Of a stretch of DNA of 64,000 nt, positions 36,859 to 48,800 are shown piece by piece (position 1 is the stretch's first letter; each line of letters opens with the position of its first letter). Both the position numbers and the translations under genes were made by a program. The notes under the pieces are model-generated. The model had not been told where the DNA came from, did not search any database, and saw nothing but the letters and a program-made list of their open reading frames with translations. The DNA is taken from assembly GCA_000310025.1 (NCBI GenBank), contig FN649753.1, positions 40,150 to 104,149 on the forward strand, in the 5' to 3' direction. The stretch is from Ectocarpus siliculosus (taxonomy: Eukaryota; Sar; Phaeophyceae; Ectocarpales; Ectocarpaceae).

Positions 36859-39800
36859 ATGCCGTCTAATAGAGCAGCGATGCACAACTCCGATGCCAAT
36901 GCCAGCAGCAGCGACAGCAGCGAGGAGGCAAGCCTGGAAGGTGTGATGGAGAAGATCAACCGCCACTTGAGGGACCACCATGCCAGGACTAGCGACGAGT
37001 GCCAGGCCGTCATGAGCACCGTCGAGAGGAGCTTGGAGGGTCTGGTTGATAAGCACTTCAGCGTCGATGCTGAGCCATCCAGGGTATCGGAGATGCTGCT
37101 TTTCCATGTCATGTTTTCAGGGTGAGGGTTCGACACAGCAGCAGCAAAAGTTGGAGGCGAATTCGTTATATTCCCGCTTTGAAATTTGAAATGCACAGAA
37201 ATATGCGCAGAGTGTCCTGCTGTCCTGATGTTCAGCAGCTGCAGCGCATGGCGTGTGTTCACGCCATTACCATTGCCGAAGCCTGTTGCTGCTACTGCTG
37301 CAACTGCCGTCAGTGCCTCCTGTCGTCTGCGGCAACGTCTATGCTAACACACGAGTATCACCTCAACCGATTTCTACGCAAGATAGCACCCCCTGATTAC
37401 TGGGGGTATTCGTCTGACGACCAGTTGGCGGACTGGACACAGTAACAACGCACGTGTACCGACAACCCTTGGCTCTGATCCCATGACCATACTGGATAGC
37501 GATACCGTGCTGCAGGTTGTCACTCCCGTTCCCTTGTTTCACTGAAACACCTCTCTTCCTCTTCCGAATCCTGCCCGACGCCCTCCCCAATCCCCGCAGC
37601 CAGTCTTACCTCGAGTGTGAACACGCGCAGCTGGTCTTCGGCGAAGGTGGAGCGCGGGCGGTGTCTTTCCCGATTAGAAAGCTGTGCGCGTTGCTACCGC
37701 TGCCGCGGTTCGCCGGCCTTCAGCCCCGCCTCGTGCAACACGTCGGTCTGTTGGCGTCGCTCTGGCTTCCGCGTGACGCCGCCTCCCTTGTGGAGTTTTT
37801 CCAGGACTCTGTTGAGCTGCTCCAGGTGTGTGAGAGAGGTATCCGGAGAGGTCGCGGGAAGAATACTGCAATAGTTACTGTAGTTCGTTTCGTTAGATCT
37901 TATGGGTACGCATGGCGCACTTTGCTATGTTCGCTACCCGAAACTTGCGGTTAAGATTTGCTGTGCGTCTTCGAAATGAGTCCTCTGCCGCGAACTGTTT
38001 TTTTGTTTTTTTTTCCTCGTACTCGATCGAATCTCCTTAATGCATTTATTCTACGCGCGTCCTCATGTGTTGCTGGCGCTGTAATGACAGCCGGTCCGCT
38101 TTTTTCTCTTCCCAGACTGGGCCGTTTTTCCTTATCTCTAGTTGCGGCGACCCAGCGTACTGCGTTGTTTCCCGTGTAACGACAATGGTCAAACCCGTCG
38201 CGGCCGCCATTCAACACGCGCCGCCTCCTGGACCACTACTCCGTACGCCACCGTATCTCTGCCCCTGTCTCGCGCGCGTTGTTTTTTGGCTCGCCCCTCC
38301 CTGTGCATGCCTGCGCCCCCTAGAATCTGGAAAGGTTAGGCCGGATCGCAGAAGAACGAGGAGAGGCCAATGTCCTGGTGTCCGGGTAAGAAACCCTGTA
38401 CTCCTGTACATCCAACCGGTAAAATCGAACACCTTCGAGCACCAACACGCGGTGTCGACCTGGTTTGCGGTTGTGCTGGCATGACCTATAACAACCAAGC
38501 TGTGTTTATGTTGAGGGAGACTACGACGACACGTACGTGGTAAAGGTTTTCGTTTTTTCCCGTAAAGATGAAGACCGTCCGTGGTGGCAACTTTGAATAT
38601 GGCAAGGGAAACATGCTTCCTCTTTGCAAAATTCGAAGTGCTTTCCCGGTGCATTTTATTCCTCGCCAAGCCCGTTCACAAGGTACTCAAATCGTACTGT
38701 GACGAAGCCTTGCGTGTAGAAATACGCACTACGGGTTGCGAACACGACAAAAGACGGTTTTCGCTCCGGGCCAGCGTTGATAGTATTAGTGTTTTCGGTG
38801 ATTGGCGTACGTGCCCTCTGTGAACAAGGGGCCAAATGCCGTGCGCACACCTCCTGTTCCTGCTGCTGGTTCCACACATCGCTGCTCGTGTGCGTCTGTC
38901 CTTCGTCTTTTTGCGGGGCGGGGAGCAGGACGCGAGTGGTGTGTTTCGCTCGTCTGGGGAAGGGCCTCGGACAGGGCCCTCTGGACATCGAGCTTTCTTC
39001 CAGAGAACATTTCTCTCTCTTCCGGGTGAGTGTCTCCGAACGAGGAGGGAGATAGCGTGACTTGTCCCTCTCAAGAGTTCGGGCACTATTTTCGCCTAAA
39101 ACACCGTTCCACCAAGCTTGATTTCACCATTCTTCGCAGAATGCAAAATTTGGGCACCCCTGCGTCTTCCAATGTAGATGGTGATTTGTCTCGGTGATGG
39201 CGTCGCCCGGACACAAAGTCACCGGTCGGACTCCCGCCGTTTCCCCCTCTCCGGTGAATTCGGCCCTCTTTTTCGCGTATTCAGGCGTCCATGACAAGTA
39301 TCACGGTGGCGGTCGGCGCGCTCATGCCAGCGGTGAGTCTTGCGTATGCGCTGGAGGAAATCCTTGTACGTTGACGCCGCTGTAGGCATGCCTCATTCTA
39401 GTTTCAGCCAGCCCCCTGCCGCTGTTCGCGCTCGTTACGGTTTTACCGTGTGAGACGGGGATGAAGCCTGCCTGATTCCCCCCCCCGCCCGCTCGTCCTT
39501 ATTATTTTGTGCGTGCGTAGCATGCTTTGGGTGTGTTTCTTCCCTCCCCCTCTCTTTGGACTATAATCCTTTCGTGCGCACACTGGTTCTCTACTACAAG
39601 ACCGCAACAGGTGCTCATGCAAACTCCCAGCTGTGGTCCCTGTTAGGACGACAACTCGACAAGGAACTTCGACCGGACACGCAGGATTTGCTCCAGGTGA
39701 GTTGCAACCCAAGCGCAAAGCGGGGAGAGCAGGGGTCGTTGTGGGGGCTGGAGTGGACGGTTCATTCAACCTGGTGGGACAGCCTGTGTCGCTTGTGTTC

Positions 39801-42800
39801 TAGGGTCTAAACATAAGTCGCCACCCCGAAAGGTTTTGGTTGTGTTGAAGGAGAAAGAATGTACCAATCCCGCCCACACTACTTCTTCGCTGTACACGAA
39901 CGTGTGACTTGTTGCACGGGGACAGCAGCGGGTGGCCATACCCCACCAAACGAACAGCGAAACGGCCATGAATGCGTTTACACCTGGAGCATGCCAGCAG
40001 CAACCAGTCGTCCCAATTCCCACGTTTCGTGTTTCCTCTTTCTCGTGGAACCTTCGTTTGCCCTTGCCTCAGGTATCACTGAAGGCTCTGTTGGTACTCC
40101 TCGAGAAACCCCCTCCTGTGGGAGCAATGCCTCAGCTGGGTATCAGCTGCGTTCGTCTTGCGGGGCGTGCGCTGTGTCCGCCTCTCGGTGCCGATGGAAG
40201 CGAAGCAATGGATGCGGGGGGTGCTAGCGATAGGGAGTACTCAGCAATGGCGCTTGAGCACCTGGCGGCCATCCAGGTGTGGAAAACCGCTCTCGGGACG
40301 CCCGGTGGATATTGGCGACTAATCGGCAAGGATGGCATACGGAACAGCGGCCAGCCATCTTATTGCCCGTTGCTGAAACTGCATACATAATAGCTTTCCA
40401 TATTTTATTTCGTTGGTGTGGATGGCACATCGACCCACCCGTACCGGAACCCGCAACTTCGCTGTCCTGTTATGTCTTGTGGCAGGACCTGGCCACGAGG
40501 TGCCTCCGGCTAGTATTCTCAGGGTCGTACCGCAAGCCGCAGCCGAAGAAACGAAAAGCAAGTCGAACCAGCGGCGCGAGAGCAGTGAGAGTAGCTTTTG
40601 CCGGAGGGTTGCGCAGACCACGGCGGCGGCAGCGGCTTCAATCAACGAAAAAGGCCGCCGCGGCTGCCAAAGCATTTGCCCCGAAAGCAGGAGGGGCAGG
40701 AGCAGGAGCAGCAGCAGCCGCTACGGCGTGTTTCACGTCTCTGTCTGCCACACTGCCGTGCATCGCGCGGTGGTGGGCCAGTTGCCAAGGCTCTGTCGAC
40801 GAGGTCCACGGAGCAGCGCGGATGAACACCACAGAAGCGGCGGCCCTGGCGAGAGCCATCGCGGCGGCCTATGCTTCCGCGGTGGAGATTGCCGGCCAGC
40901 ACCCGTCCGCTGGAAAGGTGTCTGCGATAGTGGCCACTGCCTCGAGGAAGGCGACGGCGAAGGACAAAACGCCGCAAAAGAAGAGGGGTGCCGAGACTCC
41001 GCGAGGTTGGGACGCAGGGACGCCCAGGTTTGGGGCCGGACCCACTACTCCACGCCCTGCAGCCGCACGGCGACCCGTCGCCAGTTCTACCGCGCCTCCG
41101 CCCGTGCCCAGGCGATTTGCGGCGGCAGTGTCGGCGCTCGTTGGCGTGCCATGTGTCCAGCCGGAGCTCGTGCGCACTCTTCGGGTGGTTCTGATGCGAT
41201 TTCCGCAAGCTCCCATTGCGGTGCTTCGGCGAGCGGGGCCGGCGGATCAAGAGCACGTACGGGGTGATCCAAATGCAGCAGTGAGCGCGCAAGGAGAGGG
41301 GGGAAGAGGAGGAGGGAGAGGAGGACGAGGAGGCACGGCGGGGGAAATGGCACCCCCGCCTCCACGACCGCCGTCGGGAAAGAAGAAGGGTAGGGTGAGC
41401 CTCGAAGCTGAAGGACTGAGAGCCGCGGCGGCCGGCGGCCACAGCGGAGCAAGAAGAAACCGCGGTGGGTCATTGCTGCCAGCAAGTGCCCTACGAGGAG
41501 GAGGACGAGCTTCGTTCGCCAGAGCGAAAGTGTTGTCGAAGACGAGAGGGAGGAAGACGACACCGCTTGCGGGGAGATCAGGGCGGGGGGTGCCTTTGCC
41601 GTTTTCGGGGGATTCTTCGGTGCGTGAGGCCATTCACGCGGTGCTCGCCCGCGCCAGAGTGGCCGTCGAGTTTTTCGAGACCGATCGAATGGCGGCGCGG
41701 GAGACGAGTTCTGGTGATGGCGAAGGCGATGGCGGGGGCATAGGCGGGGTTGACAGACCTGCTGCTGTCGCCGGTGTTCAGCCCGAGGAGGTTAGTGGCA
41801 GCTCGGCTGGACGCCTGCACCTTTTGCTCCAACACACGGCGGCGGTCACGTGCGCCCTCCGCATACTGGCACCTTATGCACGGGCCGCACGAGTCAAGGC
41901 TCGCACTAACGGTGCGGACGAGGCCGGGAAGAAGTTAGAGTTCGGGGTGCGGGGGCAGAAACGCGGATCGTCAACGCCGCGCGTCGCGAGCACGAGGAAA
42001 CGAAGCCCCGGCACCCGAAAAAGAAGCAGCGCGGGTGACCGGGGGTGGCCAAGTCTCATTGACCAACTGGCCGAGGCGTTCGGCGCGGCGTTGCGGACGG
42101 TCTCGCGATACAAGACCAGCGCGAGCAGTGGCGGTGGCCAGGAGAGCAGAGAGTCTGGGGCATCAGCGCCCCGCGCGGTCGCTGGACTGTGGGACATGCT
42201 CGTGAGCTGCGCGGCCGACGTTCCCGCTCCCTTCATTGTTCGTCGTCCTCCAGGGGGGAGCAACGAGACCGGTACCGGCGGCCGGGCTGCTGCTGGGAGT
42301 CGAGGCGAGCTGCCATCATCTCGTCTGGGGACCACCGTTCGGTCCGCTGCGGAAAAGGCCCTGGAATTCGTCCTTGCCCCTGGCTGGGGCTATGCAAACG
42401 AGGCTCTGGAGGGGTTGGCTTTGACGGGCACCCTTCTTGGACCGGTGGAAGCACCCGCTCCGTTCCCGCTCAAGTGTTTCCTTCTGGCCGCTGCGCTTTC
42501 GAAAGGATCGGGTCCGGGCGACGACGCTGATGACTTCGGTGCCGCAGGAGTTGGTGGTAGCAGACTACGTCGGCGGAGTTCGAGAGGTGAAGATGACAAC
42601 GAGGAAGGGCGCCCAAAGAAAAAACGCGCTCGGGGAGACAATCGTCGTGGTAGCCTAGGCGCCGGTGACCGTGGCAGGGAGAATCACACGGGCGGAGGTG
42701 GGACTGCGGACAACCACGAAGGTGGCGACAACTTCGTTTTCGACGTCGAAGAGGCTTTCTTGGCTGTTCTTCGGCATGACGGCAGTGCGCTGGTGACACG

Positions 42801-45800
42801 GTGCTCTGTAGCCGCGTTGCCGACTCTATCGCTTTGCGGCCCCAATCGGGGCGAGTGTTTAAGCAACGTTAGCAGCAGCGGTTGTGGACGCTTCACTGAG
42901 CACGCAGCGACATGCAACTGGAAGACGCGGTGGCTCCCAGCGCTTCTAGAACTCTGCGAAAACGGTGGCCAGGGCGGCTCCGAAGAGGTCAGGCTAGAGC
43001 TCGCCTCGGGACTTCTCCGTCTAGGGGCTTCGCTCGACAGAACCGCAAGAAACTCAGGTGTTGCCACCGAGGCGACCGCAACCGCTGCCGCCGCACTGCG
43101 GCGACTGCAACGCCCAAGACACCACCCCTCACGGGGCGGACTCCCTCTCGGGGCGATGCTAGGCAAACGGGTACCGGTAGGACCGAACGTCTTCGTGGAC
43201 ATGCTACCCCTGTGGCCGGCGCTGCTGAAAGACGAGTCGGTTGCCGTGCGGGCGGCGGCCGCGCGCGCGGTGCTTGCGGCGGCAGGGGCGGCGCCTCTGT
43301 CGCGGCTGAGGTTGGCCGGTCGTGCGGGGGCGGCCGTGCTTCGGCTTCTGACGAGCATGCTCTCGTGTGGAGATCCCGAGGTTTCCTGGGTGGTGGCGGG
43401 GGGCGCGGGGCTGTTCCTGGCCGAGGGCGGCAAGATGTTGCGCGCGATGTATCACTACAACTCCGTGGATGCCGCAGCGCAGGGAGCGCCAGGTGAGGAG
43501 ATGGAGGTGGAGGAGGAGGAAGAAGAGGAAACATGCGATGCGCAGGAAGAAGAGGAGCGTGAGGCTCGTTCCAGGGAGAAGGCGCTCTCGAGGTTCATCG
43601 AAACGATTGGAAAGATGCTCCAGGAGCACGGGGACGGGCTCCGGCTCGGCCGCTGGCAGTCGCTGCACGAGTTCACGGCGCTGCTCAGGGCGTTGGGGTG
43701 AGTCGTGGTGAATTCCTGATGAATCTGCAGCGCTGATGTAGGACTACGTTCTGGCGATCGATCGTTTTTCAAGGTCGTTTGCCGTGTTGGTTGTGTTTTC
43801 CGCCCTGGTTCAGTGCTGTCGCCGCAGGTACCTTTCGAACGCTTTTTTTTCAAAGACTATCTGCAAAGAATGTACGAAGCCGTGAGCTTCATGTCTCCCT
43901 CCCCCCGGTGCCTGTTGGCCATCAAAACGCTTCCCAGCACGTCGTTTTGAAAGCATCGAGGTGCATCTCTGTACGCGGCCCAATTTCTATTACGACAAAC
44001 ACCAAAACCAACCAGATCGATTGGATGCGAGAGCGACCCTTCCGACGACCTGGGCCGAACCGTCTACCTGTGGACTCTGATCCGTCTGGTTGACGTCTGG
44101 GTGGACGAGGGCAATGAGTGCGCCCCGGCCGCCCACGAGCAGATCGTGCGCGTGTGCAACCACGGCAAGGCGCCCTTGCCCCACCTCCTGCGGCTGCCGC
44201 CTGTCTCGGCCTCGTATCTCGGCGGGAGCGGCGACCGGCAGCGGGACCGGGGAGCGCGGGCGTCAAGGGCGCCGCGGCTGGGCGGCAGACGGGGAAGGTC
44301 AGCGCCGCTTGGTGTGGTGGGACTTGAGATGGACAGCGGGAGCATCTTGGCTCCGTTGATCGAGAAGCTCATGGAAACGGGCCACGTGGAAGAGTTTGTT
44401 GAGCAGGTGCGGCGGGAGGGGAGGGACGTCCGTTGATTCACCTACTCTCGCGAGCACGTTTTTCTCTTGGCAATGCGGGGGATAAGTAGGCAATATAAAC
44501 AGCACTGAATGCAACATTTGATAGAAACCTTCCGAAATATTTTGTGGATATTTTGCAGTCCTTGTTATTCAGGTACTGGTGTTCAATTCTCGGGAAGCTG
44601 GCTACAACACGGCGGCAAGAACTGTGCTTTTAGAACTCTTGGAAGCGTTCCGCATGTGAAACGCGCTCCTTTCCAGTCCTGATAGAATGGTATGATTCGG
44701 TGGATTTTTTCATGGCGTTGAACGACGTAGGACACGAGATTTCTTCGCCGGCTGGATCCTCTCGTCGACAAGCTGAGCCTTGACAACTCACAAGCAATGC
44801 TGCGTAACAGCACTCGTGGATGTGGTCTCACCATCCTCAATACTCTACTTCGTGTCTTCACAGATCTCACTGAATGTCTCTTTCCTTATTTCTCTCTCTC
44901 TCTGTCCATCTCATGTCTTCCTCTTCGCTCATTTTATCGGCGATCACCCGATTATTCCCTGTCGTCTCGTAAACGTGTCGACCAGGCGCTTGGAAGCCGC
45001 AACTTTCGTGCCTTCTTGGAGGACAGCATCGCCCACGTGCTCCCTGTCTTCGTTGCCGGCAGCAAGGCTGCCGCCGTGGAGCACCTCGCTGCGCTGTGCG
45101 ACCAATTCGAGGTATGCAATGGTCGTCGTGGTTGGTTGCAGTACGATAGCCAGATGTGTTTTTGTCAGTAGGCCTCACCCACGTTCCTCCACATTTAGTG
45201 TCTGGGGGAAATTTGAAATTTTCGCTAGAGGGTACAAAAGTTAATCTACCGAAGGGCTATCGTGTACCCTCGCTCGCCTTGATCGCCTTGGACCCTCCTT
45301 TTCTTGCCATGACCTTCTATTCGACGCACGTGCTCACACACAAGCGTCCATAGTGCTAATGCAAGCTGCCAGGCGCCAATGTCAAGACTGCAACATGCAA
45401 CATGTTGAGTACACTCTCCTTCGCCGGCCGCACGCCTCGATACCCTCTTCACTCCCCGTCAGGTGGGGGATGCGCGAGGGAAGGACCCCCCGCAGCGCCT
45501 GCTGAACCGACACCTCCCTCACGTGCTGACGGACGTGCTTATGAGAGGCCGCTCAGCGTGGACTGATGAGAAGTCCAGCCCCGGCCTACAGTTCTTGCTC
45601 AAGTGAGTGCGTCGTTCTCGAGTACTGCCTTCGATGTCAATCCTCTGCATAGGAGGCGTTCAGCTGAGAGGAGGGATATGTCCAATATTCACGTGCTCAA
45701 TTTTTCGTCTCCACATGTGTGTTTCGCCATCGAGAGAAAAAATGCGCGGTGGACATGGCATAGCGTGACGCACCTCCATCTCCTCCGGGATTTCTAACCA

Positions 45801-48800
45801 ACCTTCGCTGCCGGCTACGTATTCCGCGTGTTTTCTCGGATTGCTGTAGTTCAGACATTCATCCTTACGAAGTTCAAAATTCGACAAATGTCGCGCACGC
45901 GCCTTTTCAGAAAAACCAGTCCGGAGAGATTCAACTCTTTGAATGAGGGTCGCAAAATCACTGCTCTGCACATCTAGGGAGCTCGAACACACTGCTGTAC
46001 GTCGTACTTGACGAGTATGCTAAATAGAGACATCTCGATGTGAAGAACATCACAGTTTCATCCGCGGACGAACGCGAGTGGAAGAGACGGAGCACACAGA
46101 GCGTTACAATACTCAATGCTCTGTTTGTCTCCATTAAATGTCTGCAGTTATCTAGTGGACCGCCTGAAAGGTACAACGTCCCGAAGAGCACCCCGACACA
46201 ACGACAGACACGAGAACAATCAAGTTGAGGTAAATAGCACACTTCACCAAAATCCTGAAAACGGGCTGTGTACGAGCACTTTACGTGCATCCCAGAGAAC
46301 ATCCCGAGAGCTGCACACATGTACCGGGAGACCACGCGCACTCCAAGACTCGAACAACACAACTTACTTACCAGTTCACGTTATTTACCACGATGGCTTG
46401 TTGGAGTTAATGTGAGAAACACACAACAGCGGCGTCGAACGTATGTATCAACAACTGAACTGGACGATTCCAGGTACTTCCCGGAGAGCACCCCGAAGCG
46501 GCTCATCGAGGGCGTCCTCCCACAGATCCTGGAGCAAGTCTCGTGGCAGCTGTGCGGTCCCCGGCGAGAGGAGGCGACCGTGGCGCTGCAAGCGGTGGCA
46601 CACATATCCTACCAGCACGCTGTGAGTTTTGTTTGTGTTTTTTCTCCGTGTTATGTCCTACCAGCACGCTGAGCGTTTTGTTTGAACTTTTTTTCGACAT
46701 TGCACACGTTTCAGTCACGATCGTTTTAACCTGGAAAATGGGAAGAGAGCAGCGCCTGTGAACTGTGAGCACGGAGGGGGTCGTTTTCGTACGATAGATA
46801 CCACCCCCCCATACTTGTCCACTTCCACCCAGCAGAGACCTTTTCTTGTTAAATCCAGCGAGCCGCGAAAGAGGAAAAAACGGCGGATTTTGTGATAGTC
46901 TTGCGTGCCAGTCCAGTCTGGTTTATATAGTCAGCGCAGCTGTGCGTTTGCTCATGTCCCTCTTCGCGAAAATGCCGCAGAGTGAGGGGCACTTGAGCGT
47001 TGGTTACCTGAACGCTGCACAAGTGTTTTTTTCTGACAATTTTGGCTTTAAACTTCAAAAATATTGCGTTCAGAATGGCGGCTCGTATTCGTAGTCGCCG
47101 TCAACGTAGAGACTCCTATGCATAAGCGAGGTTCCCTGAGTACTGCTGTGTACGGTATTTTTTGCGCGTTGTCCTGGCTGTTGACGCCCGTTTCCGAATG
47201 GCTGTGTCGTGAACACGCTCTGGGGTTATTTTTTTCTACGACACCCCAAGTGATTAGACGAACTGTGATACTTGCAGGCATACCGCGCTGGGTGTACCCC
47301 ACAATATTACTGAGGACTGGTAAAGGGATTTCATCAAAACAATATTTAGAAACGCAACATTATAGGAGCAGCGCATAGCAGCATCATTGGTTCAGTGGTA
47401 GAATGCGTGATTGCCATTCACGCGACCCGTGTTCGATTCACGGATGATGCATATTATTTTTTTCGTTTTCCTTTTATTTTTTCCGACTTGGCCGGGAGGG
47501 GGGCAGTACACGGACGACACGGCGAGGGAAGAAAGCAAACGAGAAGAGGCGGACCGATTGGCGCGATATGTGCCGAATTAAACTCCTTGGCTAATCCCCC
47601 CCCCCCCATCACTGCACCAGTGCACCAACTTCCCATGAGTGACGACGTGCCTTTGCGGTCGCTGGTGGTCCTGTTTGTTCGTAACAGCAGTACAGTAGTG
47701 GGCCCTCTATAGTGCCGGGTAGTGTCCAGAGAAAAAAGCGGCACTATACCGGGCACCGGCAGTATTCAGAATAGTGCCTCAGTAGTGCCGGTACGGCACT
47801 ATTGAGGCTTCGAATATCCCTCAGTAGTGCCGGACCGGCACTACTGAGTAGGTGTTGATTTCATGGTGCAGCGCTCAAGCTTTGCGGGGCCAACAGAGTA
47901 CGATGTGGATCGTGGATCGAATATGTGTATTATTAGTGGACGTCTAAGTCCTCGTTGCCCTCCTTCGATGTTGCCAGATAAAAAAAGACAACAGAGAACC
48001 ACGACAGGGAGCGCACCGCACGAAAAATAAACGACCATTACACACTCTACCACAGCTGTTCTCCCCGCCCTCGCAACGTAGCAGCAACTCTTTCATGTCT
48101 GCCTGGCGCACCCCCTTGGATGTCGCAAGAAAGAATCAAACAACCCCAAGAACACAAGCACGACAGGAAGCGCACCGCACGGAAAATAAATGGCCATTAC
48201 ATACTCTACCACAGCTGTTCTCCCCGCCCTCGCGACGTAGCAGCAACTCTTGGATGTCACAAGAAGAAACAAAAACAAAGAAAAGCACGACAGGAAGCGC
48301 ACCGGAAGAAAAGCAAACAACCATTGCTACAACAGCTGTACCCCAACCTTACTCCGTAGCAGCAACAAATTATCTCATGTGTGCATGCCGCAATTGCCGT
48401 GGAGCCGCCCGCCACATCCTCCCTGGCAGACGTGGCCATGAGGGTCTTGCGGCGTTCTGTCCTGTTGAAGGCACAGTTCACCTTCCGCACAAGGCATGGT
48501 ACGCCTCTGCGTAGAGCTCTTATGGTCTGCAGCAGCTGGTGTACACTCTTTTCGGTGTGGCGTCTGTCCTCTCTGGTGTGTCGTGGTGTGTGTGTGTTTT
48601 TATTATTAGCATCGACCGCACTAACCGGCTGACCAATGAAAAGACGTCAGTGCCAGCGGGTACAAATCAAGGTCCCTGGAAGGGGGCCAAAATTCGAAAA
48701 ATGCGCAATGCGCTAAATGCGAATGCTAATACGACTCTCTCTACATATATATATTTCATGTAGACATACATCTCAGCTACACAAATGCCCTCGCCCGAAC

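Noticed and set aside
40279-40485. Upstream extension of the large ATR exon to an in-frame start at 40279
   Set aside because: The stretch lies between the donor at 40277 and the acceptor at 40485 and has no ATR likeness; it is intron.
42684-43433. Long minus-strand frames opposite the large ATR exon
   Set aside because: They are shadows produced by high GC and codon bias of the sense exon.
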